NCBI GenBank assembly: GCA_964499015.1
Contig: CAZCJA010000103.1
Span: 1 to 5,475, forward strand
DNA length: 5,475 nt
Direction: 5' to 3'
Source: CAZCJA01 sp964499015
Lineage (GTDB): Bacteria > Elusimicrobiota > Elusimicrobia > F11
Shown: positions 1 through 5,475 of the stretch, one piece after another
Position numbering within the stretch: position 1 is the stretch's first letter
How the letters are laid out: every line of letters starts with the position of its first letter
Translations under genes and position numbers: made by a program
The notes under the pieces: generated by a model
Database searches by the model: none
Seen by the model: the letters and a program-made list of their open reading frames with translations, nothing else
Told to the model about the DNA's origin: nothing

Positions 1-117
1 ATCGGACAGACCGTCAAAAAACCCAATTTCACCGTGCGCACCGCCGCCAAAACGTTAATCGACGACACCGTCGAGAAATTCAAAGGCGTCTGGAAAGCGC
101 CGCTGAAGGGTCTATGA
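1..117 (+). CDS. purL: Phosphoribosylformylglycinamidine synthase, large subunit PurL (C-terminal end only)
   Basis: Reading frame 1 is open from the left edge to a TGA at 115-117 and gives the last 38 residues of a protein that begins outside the window. The tail has a short beta-like stretch starting IGQTVKKPNFTV, then a helix-like segment (LIDDTVEKFKGVWKAPL). This fits the end of the PurL C-terminal AIRS-type domain, where an iGxv...l.i strand is followed by a helix with a conserved 'xxWxxxl' just before the stop. PurL is the ATP-dependent FGAM synthase that uses ammonia from PurQ. The stop codon overlaps the purQ start (ATGA), and purQ directly downstream supports the call. It does not resemble the ends of PurS or PurC, the other likely upstream neighbours. 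No catalytic residues are in view, so the identification rests on the tail and context. Confidence 0.7.
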   Translation: MGQTVKKPNFTVRTAAKTLIDDTVEKFKGVWKAPLKGL

Positions 118-887
118 AAGCGTCTCCCGTGAAAGCCCTGATTGTCCGCGCCGCGGGCACCAATTGCGACCAGGAAACCATTCACGCGCTCGCTCTGCAG
201 GGGGCGGAATCGGAACTGGTGCACGTAAACAAACTTTTGGCCGGCCGCATCCGCCTGCATCCGTATCACATGATCGTGTTTCCGGGCGGCTTTTCCTACG
301 GCGACGACATCGCCTCCGGAAAAGTCCTGGCCAACGCACTGCGCCTGCGTTTGAAAGACCAGTTGGAGCGTTTTGTCGAAACAAAAAAACCCGTGATCGG
401 CGTGTGCAACGGGTTCCAAGTGCTTGTGAAATCGGGCCTTTTGCCGGGCTTCAAGCCCGTCGACGACACCCAACTCACCACTCTCACGCACAACGATTCC
501 GGACGCTTCCAGTGCGAATGGGTGGGCATGAAGACCGAGAAATCGGCGGCCACGTGGCTTAAAGAGATTCCGGCGACCTTCGACTTGCCGATCGCGCACG
601 GCGAAGGGAAATTTATCGCGCTGAACGCGGCGGTCATGAAAAAGCTTAAGGCCAACAAGCAAATCGTTTTTAAATATTCGAACAATCCCAACGGTTCGGA
701 TGAAGACATCGCCGGCATTTGCAACCCGGCGGGCAACGTGGTCGGCCTCATGCCGCACCCGGAACGTTTCGTTAGCAAATACCAGCACCCGAATTGGCCG
801 GTCCGCAAGGCGCGGGTGAACGATGAAAGCGGCGATGGATTCTGGTTTTGGAAAAGCGCGGTGGACTATGCGAAACTTTTTAACTGA
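114..887 (+). CDS. purQ: Phosphoribosylformylglycinamidine synthase, glutaminase subunit PurQ
   Basis: This is the class I glutamine amidotransferase subunit of FGAM synthase (purine step 4). It hydrolyses glutamine and channels ammonia to PurL, normally with PurS as bridging subunit, in the cytoplasm. Visible motifs are the N-terminal RAAGTNCDQE (12-21), the PGGFSYGDD oxyanion region (57-65), the nucleophile elbow GVCNGFQ with catalytic Cys98 (96-102), HGEGK (162-166), and MPHPER carrying His215 and Glu217 of the triad (213-218). At 257 residues it is about 30 longer than the Bacillus form (~227). The excess is mainly a tail after HPER that ends in a GFWFWKSAVDYAKLF segment, a variant known from several Gram-negative groups. 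The ATG at 114 is chosen because it overlaps the purL stop and has AAGGG at 106-110. A GTG at 129 is the only close alternative and would give a start more typical of short PurQ. The 3' end overlaps purF. Confidence 0.95.
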   Translation: MKASPVKALIVRAAGTNCDQETIHALALQGAESELVHVNKLLAGRIRLHPYHMIVFPGGFSYGDDIASGKVLANALRLRLKDQLERFVETKKPVIGVCNGFQVLVKSGLLPGFKPVDDTQLTTLTHNDSGRFQCEWVGMKTEKSAATWLKEIPATFDLPIAHGEGKFIALNAAVMKKLKANKQIVFKYSNNPNGSDEDIAGICNPAGNVVGLMPHPERFVSKYQHPNWPVRKARVNDESGDGFWFWKSAVDYAKLFN

Positions 888-2280
888 TCCCTTTCAGAAC
901 GATAAGATGCGCGAAGAGTGCGGCGTTGCCGGCGTCTTTGGCACACCTGACGCGGCGCGCTTTACCTACCTCATGCTCTACGCGCTGCAGCACCGCGGCC
1001 AGGAAGCGGCCGGCATCGTCAGCTACAACGGATCTGGCTTGCACGCCAAAATCGACATGGGCTTGGTCGCCGACGTGTTCGACAAGAAAACCTTGGACGG
1101 TCTTACCGGAAACCACGCAATCGGCCACGTGCGCTATTCCACCGCCGGCGGCTCCATGCTGGCCAACTGCCAGCCGATCATGGCCAACACCGGCAACGGC
1201 CGCATCGCGGTCGCGCACAATGGCAATTTAACCAACGCGATTGAGCTGCGCCGTAAATTGGTTGAACAAGGCGCGATTTTTCAAACCACTTCCGACACCG
1301 AAGTGATCCTCCATTTATTCGCCAAATCCAAAGAGTCCGGCTTTGTGAAGCCGCTCCTGGACGGCCTGCGCAAACTCAGAGGCGCGTACTCCTTTGTCTT
1401 TATAACCAAGAAAGGCATCGTCGCGGCGCGCGATCCGCATGGCGTGCGCCCGTTGGCGCTGGGCCGGGTGGGCAAAGCGTGGGTGGTGGCCTCCGAAACC
1501 AGTGCCTTCGACTTGATCGGCGCCCGCTATGTGCGTGACGTGAACCCGGGGGAACTGGTCGACATCACCAGCAAAGGCCTGACCTCCTACACCATCGCGC
1601 AGGTGCCGAAAAAGGCCCTGTGCGTGTTCGAATACGTCTATTTCTCGCGGCCCGACAGCCGCATTTTCGGTAAAAACGTGTATGAGGTGCGGCGCGAAAT
1701 GGGCCGCCAGCTGGCCCGGGAAGCCCCGCCGCCGGCGGGCGCCGACATGGTCATTCCGATCCCGGATTCCGCGACCGTGGCCGCCATGGGCTATGCCGAA
1801 GAGTCGGGCCTGCGCTACGACATGGGCCTGATTCGCTCCCATTACATCGGCCGGACCTTCATCGAACCCCGCCAGTCCATCCGGGACTTCGGGGCGAAGA
1901 TAAAGTATAATGCCGTCGCCGAAGCCCTCGTCGGAAAAAGCATCGTTTTAATCGACGATTCCATCGTCCGGGGCACCACCAGCCGCAAACTTGTCCGCAT
2001 GCTCCGCCGCGTCGGCGTAAAGGAGGTGCACATGAGAATCAGCTCACCCCCTGTCATCGATTCCTGCTTCTATGGCATCGACACTCCGACCCGTAAAGAA
2101 TTGATCGCCGCCAAAAACCCAATTGAGAAGATCCGTCAATACTTGGGCGTGAACAGCTTGGCCTACCTCTCAGAAGATGGGATGCTCAACTCCACCAAAA
2201 TGAAAACGTCCGATTTCTGCACCGCCTGCTTCACCGGGAAATTTCCGATTCCGATCGAACGGGAGCTGGCCAAATCATGA
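868..2280 (+). CDS. purF: Amidophosphoribosyltransferase PurF (glutamine PRPP amidotransferase)
   Basis: This enzyme catalyses the committed first purine step, PRPP + glutamine to 5-phosphoribosylamine. From the ATG at 868 it is 470 residues. It has a 17-residue propeptide, then REECGVAG with Cys18 as the expected N-terminal nucleophile after processing. The Ntn glutaminase domain shows QHRGQE (41-46), GHVRYSTAGG (86-95), AHNGNL (116-121) and TSDTEVILHL (141-150). The phosphoribosyltransferase domain has the PRPP loop VLIDDSIVRGTTS (360-372). Cys252, Cys400, Cys451 and Cys454 sit where the Bacillus subtilis enzyme binds its 4Fe-4S cluster. In-frame ATGs at 823, 835 and 907 also exist. I prefer 868 because it retains the family-like DKxREECG lead-in and is preceded by GGTGG (860-864), the same GGTGGAC found before pyrB. 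ATG 907 would leave only three residues between Met and Cys and lacks a Shine-Dalgarno. The overlap with purQ is 20 bases. The function is certain; the start is moderately certain. Confidence 0.96.
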   Translation: MRNFLTDPFQNDKMREECGVAGVFGTPDAARFTYLMLYALQHRGQEAAGIVSYNGSGLHAKIDMGLVADVFDKKTLDGLTGNHAIGHVRYSTAGGSMLANCQPIMANTGNGRIAVAHNGNLTNAIELRRKLVEQGAIFQTTSDTEVILHLFAKSKESGFVKPLLDGLRKLRGAYSFVFITKKGIVAARDPHGVRPLALGRVGKAWVVASETSAFDLIGARYVRDVNPGELVDITSKGLTSYTIAQVPKKALCVFEYVYFSRPDSRIFGKNVYEVRREMGRQLAREAPPPAGADMVIPIPDSATVAAMGYAEESGLRYDMGLIRSHYIGRTFIEPRQSIRDFGAKIKYNAVAEALVGKSIVLIDDSIVRGTTSRKLVRMLRRVGVKEVHMRISSPPVIDSCFYGIDTPTRKELIAAKNPIEKIRQYLGVNSLAYLSEDGMLNSTKMKTSDFCTACFTGKFPIPIERELAKS

Positions 2281-3629
2281 GCAAAGAAACCGTTCTCGTC
2301 ATCGGCGCCGGCGGCCGCGAACACGCGATCGTGGAAGCGCTCTCGCGCAGCGAGAAGGTGGGAAAGATTTATGCCCTGCCCGGTTCGGACGGCATGGGCC
2401 AGCTCGCCGAACGCGTCAATTTGAATCCCGCCGATCACGCCGCTGTCCGCGCGTTTATCAAAGAGAAAGACGTGAAGCTCACCGTGATCGGTCCGGAAGC
2501 GCCGCTGGTGGCGGGTCTTTCCGATGAAATCCGCGCCGACGGCCGCTTGTGCGTGGGGGCGAGCAAGGCCGCCGCCCAATTGGAAGGAAGCAAGCTCTTC
2601 GCCAAAAACTTCATGGTCAAGTACGGCATCCCGACCGCCAAATTTAAAGAGTTCACCAACGCCGACGACGCCAAAAAATTCGCTCGTTCTACGGAAGGCC
2701 GCAGCTTTCGCGTGCTCAAGGCCGATGGTTTGGCCGCGGGCAAAGGCGTGTTCGTCACGCACTCGACCGACGATTTGATCCGCGCCATCGATACCGTGAT
2801 GGTGCAGAAAAAATTCGGCGACGCGGGCGCGCGCATTATTATCGAAGAAACGCTGAAAGGCCCCGAAGTGAGCGTGATGGCGCTCACCGACGGCGGCACT
2901 GTTTTGCCCTTCCCCGCGTCGCAAGACCACAAGCGCGTGAACAACAACGACAAAGGCCCGAACACCGGCGGTATGGGCGCCTACGCCCCGACTCCGATTT
3001 ACGACGACCGCACGCGCATGCAGGTGAACGCCGACGTTATCGAAAATTTTGTGCGCGGCCTTCGCGCCGAGAAGTTGGATTTTCGCGGGATCATTTACTT
3101 CGGCCTTATGCTCACCCCCACCGGGGCCAAAGTCCTCGAATTTAATTGCCGCTTGGGCGATCCGGAAACACAGGCGGTGCTGCCGCTGATCGATTCCGAC
3201 ATGTACGACTGCTTCCTGGCGGTTGCCGAAGGGAAACTCTCGCGTGTGCGCCTCGAGCGCAAGAACATGTCCGCCTGCACGGTGGTGCTCGCCTCCGGCG
3301 GTTATCCGGGAGCGTTTCAATCGAACCTGCCGATTTTGGGACTCGAAGACGCTGATAAAGAAGGCGTGCTGGTGTTTCATGCGGGCACCAAGAAAGAAGG
3401 CGAAAAATTCGTTACCACCGGCGGGCGCGTGATGAACGTGACGGGCTTGGGCCCCACGCTCGAATGCGCGGTGGTGAAGGCCTACCAAGTGGTCAAGAAA
3501 ATTTACTTCAAGCACATGCACTACCGCACCGACATCGCCGCCCAGGCGCTCAAGGACAAAACAATTCAGGTTAAAATCGGGCGGATGAAGACGCGCAAAC
3601 TAAAAGAGGAGGCCCTCTCCGGCGTATGA
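2277..3629 (+). CDS. purD: Phosphoribosylamine-glycine ligase PurD (GAR synthetase)
   Basis: This ATP-grasp ligase joins glycine to phosphoribosylamine to give GAR (purine step 2), using the unstable product of PurF encoded just upstream. Motifs in order are the N-domain VLVIGAGGREHA (6-17), GPEAPLVAGL (72-81), the ATP-grasp lysine/glycine loop KADGLAAGKGV (148-158), QDHKR (216-220), GPNTGGMGAY (227-236), and the metal/ATP-binding EFNCRLGDPETQ (288-299). The C-domain ends with YFKHMHYRTDIAAQAL, where most PurD proteins stop (about 420-430 residues). Here a 25-residue, lysine-rich tail follows, bringing the length to 450. The ATG overlaps the purF stop (ATGA) and has GGGAG at 2261-2265, 11 bases upstream. 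The 3' end overlaps pyrR by four bases, and the tail codons carry the pyrR Shine-Dalgarno. Confidence 0.97.
   Translation: MSKETVLVIGAGGREHAIVEALSRSEKVGKIYALPGSDGMGQLAERVNLNPADHAAVRAFIKEKDVKLTVIGPEAPLVAGLSDEIRADGRLCVGASKAAAQLEGSKLFAKNFMVKYGIPTAKFKEFTNADDAKKFARSTEGRSFRVLKADGLAAGKGVFVTHSTDDLIRAIDTVMVQKKFGDAGARIIIEETLKGPEVSVMALTDGGTVLPFPASQDHKRVNNNDKGPNTGGMGAYAPTPIYDDRTRMQVNADVIENFVRGLRAEKLDFRGIIYFGLMLTPTGAKVLEFNCRLGDPETQAVLPLIDSDMYDCFLAVAEGKLSRVRLERKNMSACTVVLASGGYPGAFQSNLPILGLEDADKEGVLVFHAGTKKEGEKFVTTGGRVMNVTGLGPTLECAVVKAYQVVKKIYFKHMHYRTDIAAQALKDKTIQVKIGRMKTRKLKEEALSGV
3605..3618 (+). promoter_or_regulatory. Small hairpin containing the pyrR Shine-Dalgarno
   Basis: AGAGG (3605-3609) and CCTCT (3614-3618) are perfect complements around a 4-base loop (AGGC). 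A perfect AGGAGG Shine-Dalgarno (3607-3612) lies partly in the stem and partly in the loop. It sits 13 bases before the pyrR ATG, longer than the usual 5-9. A second, mutually exclusive pairing is possible: GGAGGCC (3608-3614) with GGCC (3631-3634) plus TCC (3637-3639), with a GC bulge, enclosing the ATG. The pairing is seen in the sequence. A role in translational control of pyrR is inference, and short stems arise easily in GC-rich DNA. Confidence 0.4.
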
Positions 3630-4183
3630 AGGCCGCTCCCCGCATCAAACAAACGATCGCCGCCGACAAGGTTGGGCGCGCGGTCAAAGATTTGAGCTCG
3701 TACGCGCTCGCGAAGTTTGATTTCTCCGCGGGTGACGTGGCCATCGTCGGCATTCAATCGCGCGGCGTGGTGCTCGCCAACCGCCTGTCCTTCGCCGTGA
3801 AGAAAGAAAAAGGCGTGGATGTGCCGACGGGCGCGCTCGACATCACTCTCTACCGCGACGATTTTTCCACCGCCGGCATCCACCCTGTCATCGGCGAAAC
3901 CCATCTCGATTTCGATGTCGATAATAAACAAATCCTTTTGATCGACGACGTGCTCTTCACCGGCCGCACAATCCGCGCGGCCATCGACCAATTGATGGAT
4001 TACGGCCGCCCGAAATCGATCCACTTGCTGGTGCTTATCGATCGCGGCCACCGCGAACTGCCGATCGCCGCCGAATTTGCCGCGATCAATTTGCCGACCA
4101 GCCGCTTCGAATCGGTAAACCTGCAATTGGAAGAAGTCGACCACAAAGATCAAATCATCGTCTGCGACCCGGTGGACCTGTGA
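3626..4183 (+). CDS. pyrR: PyrR bifunctional pyrimidine regulator / uracil phosphoribosyltransferase
   Basis: PyrR is a type I phosphoribosyltransferase fold protein. In Firmicutes it binds pyr mRNA in response to UMP and attenuates transcription, and it also makes UMP from uracil and PRPP. At 185 residues it is the usual family length (~180). Recognisable segments are GIQSRG (42-47), GALDITLYRDDF (69-80), the PRPP motif ILLIDDVLFTGRT (103-115), the PyrR-specific LIDRGHRELPIAA (137-149) and NLPTSRFESVNLQLEEVD (155-172). These separate it from Upp, hypoxanthine and orotate phosphoribosyltransferases. The ATG at 3626 overlaps the purD stop (ATGA). It precedes pyrB and pyrC, as in pseudomonad pyrimidine clusters. 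No copy of the known PyrR-binding loop (ARUCCNGNGAGGNU) with a terminator was found in the window, and there is no intergenic space for one. Whether this PyrR regulates RNA, and which RNA, is therefore open. Confidence 0.95.
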   Translation: MKAAPRIKQTIAADKVGRAVKDLSSYALAKFDFSAGDVAIVGIQSRGVVLANRLSFAVKKEKGVDVPTGALDITLYRDDFSTAGIHPVIGETHLDFDVDNKQILLIDDVLFTGRTIRAAIDQLMDYGRPKSIHLLVLIDRGHRELPIAAEFAAINLPTSRFESVNLQLEEVDHKDQIIVCDPVDL

Positions 4184-5175
4184 AACAGGAAACCACACAG
4201 CGCCCGAAGGACTTGCTCGGCCTCGAGTATTTAAACCGCGCCCAGATCGAAGAACTCCTTTCGCAGGCCAAGCCGATGAAACAATTGTTCACACGCTCCG
4301 TGAAAAAAGCGCCCGCGCTGCGCGGCAACACCGTCGCTCTCGTTTTCTTTGAACCATCCACCCGCACTCGCTCGTCTTTTGAGCTGGCCGCCAAACGTTT
4401 GTCCGCCGACACGCTTGGTATTGCCGCCTCCACCAGCTCCGTGCAAAAAGGCGAATCGCTGATCGACACCGTTAAGACTCTCGAAGCGATGAAAGTCGAC
4501 TTCATCGTGCTCCGCCACTCGGCCTCCGGCGCGCCGCACCTGGTCGCCCGCGAAGTGAAAGCGCACGTGATCAACGCCGGCGACGGCTCGCACGAACATC
4601 CGACGCAGGGGCTCTTGGACGCGTACACGATCTTGGACAAGAAGGGAAAAATCGACGGACTGAAGATCGCCATCCTGGGCGACGTGGCCCATTCGCGCGT
4701 GGCGCGCTCGAACCTCTGGGCGCTGACCAAGCTCGGCGCCCACGTCACCGTCTGCGCGCCGCAAACGCTTCTGCCGCCGGGCCTGCGCGATATCTTCGGC
4801 CCGAATTTGACCGTCACCTCCAACATCGACGAGGCGCTCGATCAGGCGGACGCGATCAACGTTTTGAGGCTGCAGGTGGAGCGTCAGAAAGAAAACCTGA
4901 TGCCGTCCGTCCGCGAATACGCGGAACTCTATGGCCTAACCCTCTCCCGCTTGGCGCTCGCCAAGCGGGATTGCATTGTTTTGCATCCCGGCCCGATGAA
5001 CCGCGGGATCGAGATCACGTCCGAAGTGGCCGACTCTCACCAGAGCGTGATTCTGGAGCAGGTGACCAACGGCATCGCGATCCGCATGGCCGCGCTGTAC
5101 TGGCTCGCTGGAAACCGCACCGCCACCGGCAAAACCGCCGAATCCGAAATCACCCAAGAGGAATCCCTTTCATGA
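4180..5175 (+). CDS. pyrB: Aspartate carbamoyltransferase catalytic subunit PyrB
   Basis: PyrB condenses carbamoyl phosphate with aspartate to carbamoyl aspartate (pyrimidine step 2). Motifs are FFEPSTRTRSSFE with the carbamoyl-phosphate STRT (60-63), SSVQKGES with the mobile-loop lysine Lys90 (86-93), RHSASGAPH (112-120), GDGSHEHPTQGLLD with HPTQ (140-143), GDVAHSRVARSN (167-178), LRLQVERQ (229-236) and HPGPMNRGIEI (269-279). All key residues are present. At 331 residues with a polar tail it is close to the 334-residue pseudomonad enzyme and matches it through the LRLQxER and YGLTxxRLxLAKxD regions. That suggests the class that assembles with a PyrC-type partner rather than with PyrI. The start is GTG, inside a GTGA overlap with the pyrR stop, preceded by GGTGG (4171-4175). 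The next ATG would remove the conserved N-terminal helix. A perfect hairpin lies at 4945-4970 within the gene. Confidence 0.96.
   Translation: MKQETTQRPKDLLGLEYLNRAQIEELLSQAKPMKQLFTRSVKKAPALRGNTVALVFFEPSTRTRSSFELAAKRLSADTLGIAASTSSVQKGESLIDTVKTLEAMKVDFIVLRHSASGAPHLVAREVKAHVINAGDGSHEHPTQGLLDAYTILDKKGKIDGLKIAILGDVAHSRVARSNLWALTKLGAHVTVCAPQTLLPPGLRDIFGPNLTVTSNIDEALDQADAINVLRLQVERQKENLMPSVREYAELYGLTLSRLALAKRDCIVLHPGPMNRGIEITSEVADSHQSVILEQVTNGIAIRMAALYWLAGNRTATGKTAESEITQEESLS
4945..4970. repeat. Perfect 11-bp inverted repeat inside pyrB
   Basis: TCCCGCTTGGC (4945-4955) is followed by the loop GCTC and its exact complement GCCAAGCGGGA (4960-4970). The left flank reads CCTAACCC, so the left arm resembles the CCCTCTCCCGC-type dispersed palindromes of many GC-rich Gram-negative genomes. 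The encoded protein (LSRLALAKRD region) is in frame and has the same spacing as pseudomonad PyrB, so this is not an obvious insertion. The downstream TTGCATTGTTTTGC is only moderately T-rich, which makes a true intrinsic terminator unlikely. Confidence 0.75.
5158..5162 (+). promoter_or_regulatory. Ribosome binding site for pyrC
   Basis: GAGGA within the last codons of pyrB lies 9 bases before the ATG at 5172. This supports that start, which also overlaps the pyrB TGA. Confidence 0.6.
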
Positions 5176-5475
5176 ACGCGCGCAACCACATCGGCAAACT
5201 TCTGATCAAAGGCGGCCGCGTGATCGACCCGCGCCAAAAAATCGACCAGGTCACCAACATCCTGATCGAGAACGGAAAAATTTTGAGCGTGGGCTCGCAC
5301 TTAAACACGCCGGCGAATGTGCCGACCATCGACGCGACCGGTAAAGTGGTGGCGCCGGGCCTGGTGGACGTGCATGTGCATTTGCGCGAGCCGGGCGGCG
5401 AAGCCAAAGAAACCATCGCCACGGGTACGCGCGCCGCCGCCGGGTGGATCGGCGCCGACTTCAGTCTTCGACGCT
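5172..5475 (+). CDS. pyrC: Dihydroorotase PyrC (5' part, cut by window edge)
   Basis: Dihydroorotase cyclises carbamoyl aspartate to dihydroorotate (pyrimidine step 3). The 101 codons present give the amidohydrolase N-terminal beta-sandwich (LLIKGGRVIDPRQKIDQVTN, 10-29; ILIENGKILSVG, 30-41), then VVAPGLVDVHVHLREPGG (59-76). The metal-binding HxH (His68, His70) and the following Arg72 are intact. This DVHVHLREPG form is typical of the long type I dihydroorotases (about 420-430 residues), so roughly three quarters of the gene lies outside. The intact HxH argues against an inactive PyrC' of the pseudomonad kind. The ATG overlaps the pyrB stop. The last ~11 codons (from 5442) do not fit the family, which expects GGFTxV here; a one-base frameshift or poor sequence at the edge is possible. 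Allantoinase or hydantoinase is a remote alternative that the context makes unlikely. Confidence 0.92.
   Translation, partial: MNARNHIGKLLIKGGRVIDPRQKIDQVTNILIENGKILSVGSHLNTPANVPTIDATGKVVAPGLVDVHVHLREPGGEAKETIATGTRAAAGWIGADFSLRR

Noticed and set aside
823..867. Longer PurF start at ATG 823 adding 15 residues
   Set aside because: The extra residues are inside the purQ 3' coding region, would give a 32-residue leader, and do not resemble PurF propeptides; the 868 start has the better context.
1706..1715. GCCAGCTGGC 10-base palindrome in purF
   Set aside because: It is short, does not extend, encodes ordinary PurF residues, and is expected by chance in GC-rich DNA.
1315..1842. Minus-strand open frame opposite purF
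   Set aside because: It is a shadow frame with low-complexity composition and no motif, fully covered by the conserved PurF coding sequence.
1906..1911. Perfect TATAAT resembling a -10 promoter element
   Set aside because: It lies in the codons for the conserved KYNAV segment of PurF, and the sequence 17 bases upstream (GGGACT) is not a -35 box.
2163..3521. Long open frame (452 codons) on the minus strand
   Set aside because: It is antisense to purF/purD in GC-rich DNA, its translation has no recognisable motif and is rich in His/Ala/Arg/Gly, and purD is unmistakable on the other strand.
3566..4198. Minus-strand open frame of 210 codons opposite pyrR
   Set aside because: It mirrors the pyrR codons and has no family resemblance; a real gene here would have to overlap pyrR completely.
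4945..4985. Intrinsic terminator at the pyrB hairpin
   Set aside because: The stem is strong but is followed by a broken T-rich stretch (TTGCATTGTTTTG) rather than a continuous U tract, and it lies in the middle of an intact gene with pyrC downstream.

Overview
The window is a fully packed, single-strand stretch of a nucleotide biosynthesis operon. All seven genes read on the + strand with no intergenic gap. In order they are the 3' end of purL, then purQ, purF, purD, pyrR, pyrB and the 5' part of pyrC, which runs off the right edge. Five of the six junctions are 4-base stop/start overlaps: ATGA at purL/purQ, purF/purD, purD/pyrR and pyrB/pyrC, and GTGA at pyrR/pyrB. The sixth, purQ/purF, is a 20-base overlap with the start chosen here. 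This points to one co-transcribed, translationally coupled unit. No promoter, terminator, tRNA, CRISPR or mobile element is visible inside it.

The left part (1-3629) covers purine steps. PurQ supplies ammonia to PurL for FGAM synthesis (step 4), PurF makes phosphoribosylamine (step 1) and PurD makes GAR (step 2). The right part (3626-5475) is the pyrimidine trio pyrR-pyrB-pyrC: a PRPP-binding regulator or uracil phosphoribosyltransferase, aspartate carbamoyltransferase and dihydroorotase. The pyrR-pyrB-pyrC order matches the pyrimidine cluster of pseudomonads, and PyrB resembles the long pseudomonad-type ATCase that forms a complex with a PyrC-like partner. What is less usual is that the trio is fused end to start with a purine operon. 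The result links two PRPP-consuming enzymes or regulators and both nucleotide branches in one message.

The organism cannot be named from this sequence. The DNA is GC-rich (about 60% by eye). Separate PurQ and PurL imply the PurS/PurL/PurQ system rather than the fused PurL of enterics and pseudomonads. PurF is of the Bacillus type, with a propeptide and four iron-sulfur cysteines. PurQ has a C-terminal extension, as seen in various deep-branching Gram-negative groups. Together these suggest a non-gammaproteobacterial, possibly uncultured Gram-negative lineage; this is inference only.

The points most worth a second look are the pur-pyr fusion itself, a PyrR with no room for a classical attenuator but with a hairpin over its own Shine-Dalgarno, a perfect 11-bp hairpin inside pyrB, and a departure from the dihydroorotase consensus in the last ~34 bases.
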